A program made the position numbers and the translations under genes. From the NCBI RefSeq assembly GCF_028752835.1, contig NZ_CP087952.1, positions 3,222,501-3,286,500 of the forward strand: a stretch of DNA of 64,000 nucleotides. Direction: 5' to 3'. Below are positions 44,922-53,776 of the stretch, piece by piece. Each line of letters opens with the position of its first letter. Positions within the stretch are counted from its first letter, which is position 1. This stretch comes from Desulfosarcina sp. BuS5 (GTDB lineage: Bacteria > Desulfobacterota > Desulfobacteria > Desulfobacterales > BuS5). The notes below the pieces were generated by a model. It was not told the origin of the DNA. It made no database searches and saw nothing but the letters and a program-made list of their open reading frames with translations.

Positions 44922-46020
44922 ATGTCCCTGGAATTGAAACAGACCATAAAAAATCTTAATAATAAATTAGAGCAGTTAAAGGAGTATCTTTGACCTTGCC
45001 GTCCAGGAAAAAAGACTGGAAGAAATCGAAGCTATAATTGCGAAAAAAGATTTTTGGGACAAACCCGATGAGACCAGGGAGATATTAAAGGAACGAACCC
45101 GGCTGTCAGGCAGAATAGATAGTTTTAAGAAACTTTTTTATGCACTCGAGGAGAGCGAAGTACTTTTGAATTTAGCCCTTGAAGAATCCGACGAAGCGAC
45201 ATTACAGGAGGCAGATAAACAGATTCGTGAGATTGCGGATGGAATAAAGCTGTTTTCTCTCGAGCTTATGCTTAATAAACCTGAGGATACAAACAATGCC
45301 ATCCTCTCCATAAATGCCGGTGCCGGGGGGACTGAAGCTCAGGACTGGGCCGAAATGCTATTCAGGATGTATTCCAGATGGATCGAGCGTAAAAAATTCA
45401 AGATTGAAATTATAGATTTTCAACCAGGAGATGAGGCCGGGATTAAAGGTGTCACCTTTACAGCCACCGGGAAGAATGCATATGGGTACCTTAAAACGGA
45501 AAATGGAGTACACCGACTGGTTAGAATTTCTCCCTTTAATGCCAACCATAAAAGGCATACCTCCTTTGCTTCCGTTTTTGTATATCCTGAACTGGACAAT
45601 AAAATTGTTGTGAATATTGAAGATAAGGATTTACGCATTGATGTTTACAGGGCCAGCGGCGCCGGAGGCCAGCATGTTAATAAAACAAGCAGCGCCGTTC
45701 GCATAACGCATCTTCCCTCCGGCATTGTGGCACAGTGCCAGCAGGAAAAATCCCAGCACCGGAACAAGGAGATGGCCATGAAAGTGCTCAGGTCACGTCT
45801 TTACCAGTCTGAAAAGCAGAAACAGGATGAAAAATTACAGGAAATACATAATGGCAAAGATGATATTGCCTGGGGCAGCCAGATACGCTCCTATGTCCTG
45901 CATCCTTATCAAATAGTGAAAGACCACCGCATCCATCTTGACATAGGGAATGTCAACGGTGTGCTGGATGGTGAAATCGACCCGTTCATAGAGGGGGTAT
46001 TGCTTGCCGAAAAATATTGA
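44922..46020 (+). CDS. prfB: Peptide chain release factor 2, programmed +1 frameshift
   Basis: The first 23 codons (44922-44990) run from an ATG with a GGAGG site to CTT, then hit TGA at 44991-44993. Shifting +1 (resuming with GAC at 44992) continues the protein to 46020, 365 residues in all. The site AAAGGAG-TAT-CTT-TGA-C is the classic RF2 frameshift signal, with the internal Shine-Dalgarno-like sequence just upstream. The tripeptide anticodon SPF (RISPFNANHKR) and catalytic GGQ (SGAGGQHVNKTSS) are present. RF2 reads UGA, so its level autoregulates through this stop. The 3' end overlaps the HD gene by 17 bases. Confidence 0.96.
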
Positions 46021-46570
46021 ATCTCCTTTTGATCCTGTAGAAATAATAAAAAAATTTTACGATCCAGACACCAAAACATATAAGATTCTTCTCCAGCATG
46101 GAAAATATGTTGCCCAAAAAGCCCTGGAAGTTGCCGCCGGAATAATGCATCTGAACCCTGATTTAAATTTTATCAGTGAAGCTGCAATGCTGCACGATAT
46201 CGGCATCTGCATGACCAATGCTCCTGCCCTGGGATGTACCGGCAAATATAATTATCTTTGTCATGGATACCTTGGCCGGGAAATGCTCACTAAAATCGGT
46301 CTGCCGAAACATGGGCTTGTATGTGAACGGCATATCGGGGTCGGCATAAAAATGCAGGATATCAAACGACAGAAGCTGCCCCTGCCTGAACGGAATATGG
46401 TCCCGATATCCCTTGAAGAGAAGATAATAGCTTTTGCAGACAAATTTTTCTCCAAAAACAGCATGATGTATGCAAAAGAAAAATCTGTTCAAGAGATAAA
46501 AAACAACCTGCTTAAGTTTGGCGAGGACAAAGTTGCTATTTTTCAATCATGGGTCGATTGTTGCGGATAA
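46004..46570 (+). CDS. HD-domain metal-dependent phosphohydrolase
   Basis: A 188-residue single-domain HD protein. The metal ligands are in HGKYVAQKALEVA, then SEAAMLHDIGI (HD pair) and the later HGYLGREML/CERHIG region with AFADKFFSKN as the distal Asp. Substrates in this family are usually nucleotides. It starts with TTG at 46004 inside the end of prfB, after a purine-rich AGAGGGGG, implying translational coupling to RF2. Its specific role is unknown. Confidence 0.82.
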   Translation: MPKNIESPFDPVEIIKKFYDPDTKTYKILLQHGKYVAQKALEVAAGIMHLNPDLNFISEAAMLHDIGICMTNAPALGCTGKYNYLCHGYLGREMLTKIGLPKHGLVCERHIGVGIKMQDIKRQKLPLPERNMVPISLEEKIIAFADKFFSKNSMMYAKEKSVQEIKNNLLKFGEDKVAIFQSWVDCCG

Positions 46571-46898
46571 CCCGAATTTTACTTAAAATGTTATAGATTT
46601 TTAGATAATTAATTTCACAAAAACAGGGATAAAAACAATAAACTTTCCCGGGAAGCTGTTCGTTTTTATAGAGCAGTATAAAATTGTTGCTAAAATTCTA
46701 TAAAAAATATTATAGACTTCACTCTGAAAAAGATCAACTGGATTATTTTATTTCGTCCTTGTTTATTAGCCTTAATACAGATATTATTAATGAAATATTG
46801 GAAATAAATGATGACCGGATCGACAAAGATTTCATCAATTAAAGGCCCAAACTTTTAGTTATTGATAAAAATCATAATCTCAGACAGGAGGAAAAATT
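46571..46898. other. Intergenic region with a possible gene scrap
   Basis: Mostly AT-rich. A 52-codon open stretch at 46684-46842 has a protein-like sequence (FYKKYYRLHSEKDQLDYFIS, then LNTDIINEILEIN) but only a TTG start and no ribosome-binding site; a second frame just upstream (FIEQYKIVAKIL) may be the other half of a frameshifted relic. I cannot name it. Confidence 0.3.
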
Positions 46899-47270
46899 AT
46901 GAAAAAAGTAGTGATCCTGTTATTGATCTTTCTCTTTTCAAGCACAGGTATTATTTTTGCCCAGCCACAAGGCAAAGGCAAGGATTATCAGAATAAGAAA
47001 GAATCCATGGCAATTAATGATTTAGAAAAAAGATCTATGCATGAGAGTGTAAAAGAAAGAGAGCGGTTCGAGGGCAAGCAGAAGGAGCTTGAAAAAAAAC
47101 AAAAAGAGAAGAAAAAAGCAGAAGAGAGATTGAATGAAGAGGGTGAGAGAATAAGCGAGTTTGAGAAAGGTAAACAAGGAAGAAAAGAAGCGGCGCATCA
47201 GGAATCTATCGATAAAGGGAAAAAAGAGGGCAAGAAGGATAAGGGAAAAGCCTGGTGGAAGTTATGGTAA
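46899..47270 (+). CDS. Secreted highly charged coiled-coil protein
   Basis: A 123-residue protein with a clear signal peptide (MKKVVILLLIFLFSSTGIIF, cleaved after FA). The mature part is almost entirely Lys/Glu-rich helix (RERFEGKQKELEKKQKEKKK), likely a periplasmic coiled coil, ending GKAWWKLW. An AGGAGG site lies eight bases before the ATG. No family recognised. It is followed by another small envelope protein. Confidence 0.7.
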   Translation: MKKVVILLLIFLFSSTGIIFAQPQGKGKDYQNKKESMAINDLEKRSMHESVKERERFEGKQKELEKKQKEKKKAEERLNEEGERISEFEKGKQGRKEAAHQESIDKGKKEGKKDKGKAWWKLW

Positions 47271-47379
47271 ACAAATTTTAAGGGAATCGAAGTTGGTGGC
47301 TGACTTATGAAACGATAAAAAGTTTTGGAGTCAAGCCTGGCGAATAATTAATAACGATCAACAACAAGGAGGGATTAAG

Positions 47380-47673
47380 ATGAAACACATTGTTTTGTTA
47401 CTTGGAATGGTCTGCATGCTCGTTTTTTTTGGGTGTGGGCAAGGCGAAAAAGCTGATCAATCCGCTCAAGGTGAATCCAAGGAAGCTGTTGAGGCTGTGA
47501 CGGATATCTCTGACGAAGCTGCTGATCTTGTGAAGGAAAAAGCCGGGACAGCCGTTGAAACGGTAGAGGAACAGACTGACGAAGCTGTTGAAGGCGTAAA
47601 AGAAAATATCGACACGGTTTCTGAGGATATGAAGGAGAAGGCGGCTTCGGCTGTTGAAACGGTAACAAAGTAG
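47380..47673 (+). CDS. Small lipoprotein with amphipathic heptad repeats
   Basis: A 97-residue protein. The lipobox is in MLVFFGCGQG, so Cys19 would be lipidated. The mature part consists of imperfect 11-residue-like helical repeats rich in Ala, Glu, Val and Lys (EAADLVKEKAGTAVETVEEQ), reminiscent of LEA-like or Lpp-like coiled proteins. An AAGGAGG site precedes the ATG. Its stop is 22 bases from the convergent PP2C stop. A structural envelope or stress role is plausible but inferred. Confidence 0.72.
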   Translation: MKHIVLLLGMVCMLVFFGCGQGEKADQSAQGESKEAVEAVTDISDEAADLVKEKAGTAVETVEEQTDEAVEGVKENIDTVSEDMKEKAASAVETVTK

Positions 47674-47695
47674 TAACAAAGGGCAAAAAGACCCT

Positions 47696-48427
47696 TTATG
47701 GATGAACAATAGATAATACAACTGTTATATTATCGTTGCCCCCGGCTGACTTCGCCGATTCGATAAGCTTATCTGTTTTATGCGATAAGGTGCCGGGCAA
47801 ACTGAGCACTTCCAGTATAGCTGCATCCGCCACCATGTCCGTCAGGCCATCCGAGCATAGAAGAAATAAATCCCCTGATTTATTTTCTCCCTTTAATATG
47901 TCCGGGGCCATACTTTCTTTGACACCTACGGCCCTAAGAATGATACTTCGCATTGGATGGGTCATGGCTTGTTCCGGCTTGATTAAACCCTGATCTATTT
48001 GCTCCTGAACAAGGGAGTGATCCTTTGTCTGTTGTTCAAGCTCTTTATTTCTATAAAGATAAATTCGGCTGTCTCCCACATGGCCGATGACAAACCCCTT
48101 CTCTGAAAAGGCCAACAATTCTGCCGTGCACCCCATCCCTTCATGATCGGGATTACGGGCTGTATGATCCAAAATTTTTGTATTGCTTAAGCTAAATGCC
48201 TTTTGAACCAGCTCCACAGTTTTCTTTTCAGATCTACCCTTATAGTTTAAAAAAACCTCAGCTGCCGTTTCAATAAAAATCGAGCTGGCAAGTTCACCGG
48301 CCGCAGCTCCACCCATACCATCGGCTACTGCACAAAATCCGGATTCGGGTTTTATAATAAAAGCATCTTCATTATTAGGCCGCTTGAGACCTGTATCCGA
48401 TTTCCCAAAAAAAGATGTTTGAAGCAT
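47696..48427 (-). CDS. PP2C-family serine/threonine phosphatase
   Basis: A 243-residue cytosolic phosphatase of the PPM/Stp1 type. Metal-binding motifs in order: TGLKRPNNEDAF, CAVADGMGGAAAGELAS, FVIGHVGDSRIYLYRN, LFLLCSDGLTDMV and SAGGNDNITVVL. It would reverse Ser/Thr phosphorylation by Hanks-type kinases; no classical kinase gene is adjacent, although a kinase-like protein lies beyond the next intergenic region. Confidence 0.93.
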   Translation of the reverse strand: MLQTSFFGKSDTGLKRPNNEDAFIIKPESGFCAVADGMGGAAAGELASSIFIETAAEVFLNYKGRSEKKTVELVQKAFSLSNTKILDHTARNPDHEGMGCTAELLAFSEKGFVIGHVGDSRIYLYRNKELEQQTKDHSLVQEQIDQGLIKPEQAMTHPMRSIILRAVGVKESMAPDILKGENKSGDLFLLCSDGLTDMVADAAILEVLSLPGTLSHKTDKLIESAKSAGGNDNITVVLSIVHP

Positions 48428-48527
48428 AATATTTAGGCATTTGCTTACCGGCCGGCAAGAGAATCTACATACTTTCGCTTCTCAGGCTGAGACCGTTGAA
48501 AAATATTGAATAAAATGATATTTTAAA

Positions 48528-48703
48528 TAGTGCCTGAACGAAAAGATAAAATTGCCATATTTCCGGTAGATTAAGAATGTTTTCCAAATCGAAGTTTTTG
48601 AGCCAATAGCTAAAGGCTAACAGCTTTTCGAAAATTTTCGTTTCTTGAATTAATGTTTAAGTATCTGAAATAGTATCTGTTTTTAGTTTTTATTCAGGCA
48701 CTA
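48528..48703. repeat. MITE-like element with TAGTGCCTGAA terminal inverted repeats
   Basis: A 176-base block bounded by TAGTGCCTGAA and its inverse TTCAGGCACTA, without an ORF. The internal sequence also folds (AACGAAAAG near the left and CTTTTCG near the middle). It fills most of the 336-base gap between the divergent PP2C and kinase-like genes. I recall similar elements in Desulfobacterales, but only one copy is in this window. Confidence 0.75.
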
Positions 48704-48808
48704 AATATGCAACATTTAGTTTTAATAAAATAATTTGATAAGATCAATCTCTTTATCTTTATAGTGAGGACATTACCCCTTTTTTGCATCATCAAAGGAA
48801 ATTACTGC

Positions 48809-50464
48809 ATGGAAACAGGCTCGAATCATGGCACATATATGAAAGACAGATATATACAACAACTCAAATCAGAATCTGAAAGTGAAATAATTGATAAGAC
48901 CGCCAACTATACAACAAAATATTATGCAGTTTACCATATCCTGTCCCTCACAGAAAATAATCCCGAAATTATAGACCTTGAAATAATTATGGCAATGCAG
49001 GATCTTCTCATAAGTTCAGAATTTTCACAGCAAAGGCGCAGCCTGTTCCTGTTCCGGCTTGCGGCTGAAACCCTCAGCTCCGTAATAATTCACTCTGACA
49101 ATAAAATTATGGCTGATACAGCCTTTTCAGCCATGACATATGTCATGAAAAGTACCACCACCGGGCATGCTCACAGGGCAACATCAGAGGCAATGAGCGC
49201 TTTGCCGTTTTCAATCTACGGACCGGAAATTACAACTAAAAATATAGATACAATTCCTGAAGTAGACTGGCATGAAATACTTGACAAAAATGGTTTCGAG
49301 GCTGCCGGCAGCCCCCTTTGCATGGGCAGGAGTATGGTTATTCCTGTACAGCAGAAAGAGAAGCTGCTTGTATTTAAAATGGCTCTTTCAGGGGATTCCC
49401 CCAACCTGCTCCGGGAAGAAGCTCTATGGATGGATCATCTTGGATCGGAACAATATTCATTTCCTTTGAAGTTCAGGATTCCTGTGGCAGTCAGGATAAA
49501 AAACCGGCATCTGTTCAGATTAAATGGGCAACCTGGTCAATTTCCGGAAAATAAAGATATACATTCCAAAAGATATGCAATCGGTTTTATTGCTGACAAA
49601 GATTATTTTAAATATCCTAATGATCCTGAAACAGTAAATAAAATTTCAGATCATGAATTCAGGGAAGTAATATTCAGGAATGCATGGCTGCTTGGCAGGC
49701 TGGCCTCGTCGGGTATTATCCATACCGCTCCCATCCCCCTGTTCCATAACAGGGTACAGGCTGGCAGAAGAAGAGATAACGGCCTGTATGAATGGTTTCG
49801 TGCAGGGAGAATCGACAGGTGGCTCGATTCATGCGCTTTTCCAAACCTTGGAATTTCGGGTATCAGAGATTTTGAACACCTGGAAAGTTTTCAAGGAAAA
49901 AATTTTAACCTTTACAGGTATATCGGAAATCATTTTTTAAGCCTTCTCCTTGTAACCGGCAGTTTTTTTCGTAATAAAAAAAGTGACCTGATCGGTTTCG
50001 ATTCGGAGGGAAATCCTATAGATGCGCGCTATCTTTTTAATAAATCTTTTTTAAAGGAGCTGGTAAACGGTATATTCCTAAACTATTACAATGGATTTGT
50101 AGGAACTGACTTTCGAGGCGATCTCCCTATAAATTTGAATAAACTGGTAAACAGGATGATCGAAGAGATGGGAGTCGATCGATATATGGAGGAGGTATTC
50201 AGAATAGCGGATCAGATTGAAATGACAAAGGATCAGTACATATCTTTTTTAAGAGAAAAAAAAATTTTTGATGATAATAATAATCAAATAGATTTGCCTG
50301 AACAGGGGAAAAGAGATATTATAATTCAGAGTGGTCCCCATTTGGGCGGTTTTAACGAAGCAATTTCATTACCCGAACTTATCGATGCAAACAGGGTTAT
50401 GTCTGCTTTGTGTATCGCGGGAAAATATTGGAAGAAAAAAGAGGCCGGGAATATGTATGCCTGA
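48809..50464 (+). CDS. Kinase-like protein, possibly SidJ-related pseudokinase
   Basis: A 551-residue soluble protein. The ATG at 48809 has AAAGGA nine bases upstream; the frame opens at 48764. Residues 1-150 are helical. A kinase-like core may begin near residue 165: LLVFKMALSG with K190 as the ATP-binding Lys, LLREEALWMDHL with E203/E204 as its salt-bridge partner, and GIIHTAPIPLFHNR (H305, N314, R315) where kinases have the catalytic loop. No HRD or DFG motif is seen. SidJ-type pseudokinases are glutamylases or AMPylase-like, so a non-canonical transferase is possible. The family call rests on recollection and motif layout only. The 3' end overlaps the next ORF by eight bases. Confidence 0.5.
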   Translation: METGSNHGTYMKDRYIQQLKSESESEIIDKTANYTTKYYAVYHILSLTENNPEIIDLEIIMAMQDLLISSEFSQQRRSLFLFRLAAETLSSVIIHSDNKIMADTAFSAMTYVMKSTTTGHAHRATSEAMSALPFSIYGPEITTKNIDTIPEVDWHEILDKNGFEAAGSPLCMGRSMVIPVQQKEKLLVFKMALSGDSPNLLREEALWMDHLGSEQYSFPLKFRIPVAVRIKNRHLFRLNGQPGQFPENKDIHSKRYAIGFIADKDYFKYPNDPETVNKISDHEFREVIFRNAWLLGRLASSGIIHTAPIPLFHNRVQAGRRRDNGLYEWFRAGRIDRWLDSCAFPNLGISGIRDFEHLESFQGKNFNLYRYIGNHFLSLLLVTGSFFRNKKSDLIGFDSEGNPIDARYLFNKSFLKELVNGIFLNYYNGFVGTDFRGDLPINLNKLVNRMIEEMGVDRYMEEVFRIADQIEMTKDQYISFLREKKIFDDNNNQIDLPEQGKRDIIIQSGPHLGGFNEAISLPELIDANRVMSALCIAGKYWKKKEAGNMYA

Positions 50465-51320
50465 TGATTTAAAATGTATAAAGACACATTGCGCAAGAAT
50501 GGATCACGGCGGGTGCGATGTCCTGGTTGGTGTTCGTGATAACAAAATAGTAAAAATCAAGGGCGATCCAGGGGGGTATTTAAACAAGGAATATATCTGC
50601 ACCAAGGCTATTGCTTCACCAGACAGGCTGACCCACCCTGACAGATTAAAATATACCTTGAAAAGAAGCGGAAAACGCGGCCAGGGGAAATTGAAAAAAA
50701 TATCATGGGATGAAGCCCTGGACGAAATTGCAGAAAACTTTTTGAACATAAAAGAAAAATACGGGGCTAAAAGCGTGGCCTTCGGAGTCGGTATGCCCAA
50801 AGGTCTGGAGCATTTTATTTTAATCCGCCTGGCCAATATTTTCGGTTCACCCAATATCATCGCGTCCCAGGATGTGTGTGCCATGCTCCCCGTGAAATAA
50901 CAGGCTTGCATACATGCGGATTCTATCCTGTGGCTGATCTGCGCCATAAAAGCGGGCTGGTAATATTGTCTCCATTCCTCTTGCAGGTGGATTAAAAAAT
51001 TGCATAAAAAGAGACCCGAACCTAAAGTAGAGATACACCCTGAAACTGCTGAAAAATATGGAATCAACGAGGGTGAAACTGTTATCATTAAAACAATCCA
51101 CGGGGAAATTCGCCAGACCGCCTGCAGTACAGATACCGTCGAACCGCGGGTTATAAATGCATCACACGGATGGTGGTTTCTGGAAAAGGGAGCAGATTCT
51201 GTTTACGGATGGAAAAAATCGAATTTCAATATCCTGACTTCCACAGCTAAATTAGGCAAAGAATTCGGAACCTCCAACTTCAAAGGGATACCTTGCCGGA
51301 TAATCTTTAGTCCTGGATAG
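50457..51320 (+). pseudogene. Molybdopterin oxidoreductase remnant (frameshift plus internal deletion)
   Basis: From the ATG at 50457 the frame matches the N-terminus of a bis-MGD molybdenum/tungsten oxidoreductase: the Fe-S Cys pattern in CIKTHCARMDHGGC...YICTK, then KKISWDEALDEIAENF. The frame ends at 50900 with VCAMLPVK, but a shifted frame continues CHAPREITGLHTCGFYPVAD and RHKSGLVIL, so a frameshift lies near 50880. About 500 residues of the catalytic domain are then missing. From about 50988-51000 a third segment gives the C-terminal molybdopterin-binding domain (EPKVEIHPETAEKYGINEGE ... VINASHGWWF). The gene is dead. Confidence 0.85.
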
Positions 51321-51522
51321 AGATGGCGCCGGATTCCTCAATGACCACGGAAACCCCCTTAAATGTTTCAGGAATTATACCAGAAAGTTTAGACGGAGAA
51401 CATGAAGCCAAAACGATGATACACTCCTTTCCATCCTTTTCTCCTTGGCCCACTCCCTCAACTCCATCGAATTCTATCCATTCACTTGCTTCATTTATAG
51501 CTTCTATAATTTTTAATCCCAT
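51307..51522 (-). CDS. Small protein resembling an N-terminal domain of NAL1-like serine proteases
   Basis: A 71-residue acidic protein with the pattern VEGVGQGEKDGKECIIVLAS, then IIPETFKGVSVVIEESG. This recalls the N-terminal beta domain (GVGVG...G..C..V, IP..I.G..V.V.E.G) that precedes the trypsin-like domain of NAL1-type bacterial proteases. A GGAG site lies ten bases before the ATG at 51522. It is downstream of, and on the same strand as, the protease fragment at 51633, suggesting they belonged together. Stand-alone function is unknown. Confidence 0.5.
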   Translation of the reverse strand: MGLKIIEAINEASEWIEFDGVEGVGQGEKDGKECIIVLASCSPSKLSGIIPETFKGVSVVIEESGAISIQD

Positions 51523-51632
51523 AACTATTGAACTCCATACCTAAAAACATAACATGATTGATATCATACCATAAAAGAATAGAAAGGGGGAATAAACGCC
51601 TCCCCCTTTCCTTTTACATTGGAACATAATGT

Positions 51633-52352
51633 TTAGACGACCCTGATACCGAGGAGACGCTGGACATACCTGATGTCGTTATGGATAGTAACCCTTGAAG
51701 ATCCCGCAAAGAGCAGTCCAACAGCGTTTTCATTCAAATCGCACAAAAGGCTTCCGGAATCGCCCCCCGCTGACATGTTAGTAGTAATAATCTGTCGTAC
51801 CATTCTAGCCACACGGCTACCACCATAATTTACATTAACTGTAGCATTGATAGCCGTTACCCTGCCTGTTGTATAATTAGTCGTTCTACCGGTTTTTTGC
51901 ACTATCTCGCCTACTCTAACAGCTCTCACTCCTTTGACATATCCAATCCAGTAGATCTGGCGATCAAGATCATGAAACTGGCCTTCAGCAATGGCTGCAT
52001 CAACATAATTGGATGAACCACCAAAACGGATAGAAACATATCGGGATAAACGGGCAATTAGATCTCTGGGATATCTTCCACCATCATACGGACCTGGTTG
52101 TAGAATAGGATTGCCAATCCTGGCATTGTTTGAATTGGCCAGGACATGGTTGTTGCTCAGAGGGATATTTTTTGAAAAAAAACGTTGTACCGTACGATAG
52201 CTCCCTCCTTTCTCAGTCCAGCGACTGATGCTCAGCATGGTAATCCTACCTGTCATCATCAGCAAGGCTTGACTGATAATCAGAAAATGACGGTAAGTGT
52301 TTGCGTCAAGTAAGGGGTGCATACAAGTTAAAAGCGTGGTAATTTCATTCAT
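51633..52352 (-). pseudogene. Chimera: transposase N-terminus fused in frame to a trypsin-like serine protease domain
   Basis: The first 64 residues from the ATG at 52352 look like the start of an IS4-type transposase (MNEITTLLTCMHPLLDANTY, then RITMLSISRWTEKGGSYRTV). At 52160/52161 the frame switches to LSNNHVLANSNNARIGNPIL, a trypsin-fold protease with probable catalytic His (NNHVLA), Asp (NYVDAAIA) and Ser (AGGDSGSLL). The protease lost its N-terminal strands and probably its own start to the insertion. All three triad residues survive, so a folded product cannot be excluded, but truncation upstream of His makes activity doubtful. Confidence 0.7.
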
Positions 52353-52483
52353 GAGCAGTTCTTCCTTATAATATGCTTTGTAATGATCGCATATCATAAC
52401 ACAATAATTGCTCATTTTTCATCCCCAACTAAATTTTAGTTTGGCGAAGGTATTGAACAGAGCATAACATTTATATTTTTTAA

Positions 52484-52795
52484 AATCATGCAGGCTCACC
52501 GGAAGGACACGCCATAAAAGCTCTCACTACTGCTTTCCTAAAATGGCAGCAAGATCAACTAAAATTGGAAGCCCTGGGCAAACCAGGCACCTGGCAGATA
52601 TACCGCCGAAAGCTTAAGGTTATCAATCGGAACAAATTGATTGTCTTTGCAGATGACTACTTCGGCATCTTCCCGTCACATGAAGTTTTCATGCTGGCAA
52701 ATGTTTCTGTGCGTGATACGGAAAAAAAACTCAATATCACTCGAGACCAAATCTACGCCAAGTACACTGAATTGCTGCGCGATAAAAAATTCTAA
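52484..52795 (+). pseudogene. C-terminal gene fragment of unknown family
   Basis: An open stretch after the TAA at 52481 reads GSPEGHAIKALTTAFLKWQQ, then LEALGKPGTWQIYRRKLKVI and FADDYFGIFPSHEVFMLANV, ending at TAA 52793-52795. It has no plausible start near its 5' end except an internal ATG at 52565, and it looks like the tail of a larger protein. The neighbouring transposase N-terminus is on the other strand. Short GGCGAAG/CTTCGCC inverted sequences at 52442-52449 and 52829-52835 might be element ends. Family not recognised. Confidence 0.4.
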
Positions 52796-52936
52796 AAAAA
52801 AACAAAGTTTTTTTGCGGCCAACACATCTTCGCCATATTCCTTATATCGGAGTTTTAGTCAAAAACGCTCGAAACGAACGTCCCCTAAAACACCCTAAAC
52901 ACTTAGCATATCAATTATTATTTGTAAACTGTAAAA

Positions 52937-53755
52937 CTAAAGTGCGTCCCCTAAAACATTCTCGGATTTCTCTGGCCGGGTAACCCATCCCCCGCGCATG
53001 AGATCCTCCTCCTGTTCTATGGTTAAGGGAGGCGCTGACATCAGTTCGGAAAAAATCGTCGCTGCAAACTCATCGTCGCCCGCGGGAACATAACTGTTTT
53101 CCATGTCTGCCGGAAAAAAATCAGAAGGCTCGGGGGTGACGGACACCCTGGTCAACCAATCCCCTGACCCTGTTCTACAGGCTACGCCATACGACAGCAG
53201 GCTGCTTCCGTTTTCCGAATGGACAACCTCGTATTGCCGGCAGTAATGCCCATGTTGGTCCAAAAAGGTGGCGATCGGGGTCACACGGGCTTGCCGGTCA
53301 GTGGCATTAAAACTCACACCGCTGACCGTGGTCTCCATCCCACGGCTAAAATCTCCGCCCTGAAATATGGGTGAAAACACGGTCAACTCCGGCCTTGAGA
53401 GACGGGCAGCAAACCAGCCTGTTCCGATTCCGATTATAAGAATCATGGAAAACGCCAAGGCGTGGATTGGCTGCCAGGAAGTCACCTGAAGCCATGATGC
53501 GATGCGGTCCATAAATCGGAGACGATGATCGTCAATCTGAAAATCTTTGATTCCGTCAATAAGGTGTCGGGGGACCTCCTCATGGAACGGGGCGTCATAC
53601 ACCTTCTGAAGAAGGGTTGTGCTTTCCCTAAAGATTTCAGTTCGTTGTCGTGCCTTGGCGTTTGTTCGCAAGGCTTTTCGAACCTCCTCAGTCTCAAGGT
53701 CGTCAAGTTCACCGTCCACATAAGCCATCAATTTTTCATCGGTCAGTTCGGTCAT
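52937..53755 (-). CDS. Membrane anti-sigma factor
   Basis: A 272-residue protein (from the ATG at 53755; a GTG at 53764 is an alternative). The N-terminal cytosolic part (LTDEKLMAYVDGELDDLETE followed by helices to about residue 95) has the anti-sigma domain layout without the zinc-binding HxxxCxxC motif. One membrane segment, IHALAFSMILIIGIGTGWFA, is at about residues 100-120. The remaining 150 residues would be periplasmic. It follows the ECF sigma gene by 21 bases, the standard arrangement. Release of sigma probably requires proteolysis or a periplasmic signal. Confidence 0.85.
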   Translation of the reverse strand: MTELTDEKLMAYVDGELDDLETEEVRKALRTNAKARQRTEIFRESTTLLQKVYDAPFHEEVPRHLIDGIKDFQIDDHRLRFMDRIASWLQVTSWQPIHALAFSMILIIGIGTGWFAARLSRPELTVFSPIFQGGDFSRGMETTVSGVSFNATDRQARVTPIATFLDQHGHYCRQYEVVHSENGSSLLSYGVACRTGSGDWLTRVSVTPEPSDFFPADMENSYVPAGDDEFAATIFSELMSAPPLTIEQEEDLMRGGWVTRPEKSENVLGDAL

Positions 53756-53776
53756 AAGCCTCACCTCACTCTTCTG

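Noticed and set aside
47678..47697. Rho-independent terminator between the lipoprotein and PP2C genes
   Set aside because: The AAAGGG/CCCTTT stem is only six base pairs, AT-rich at the base, and lacks a following T run.
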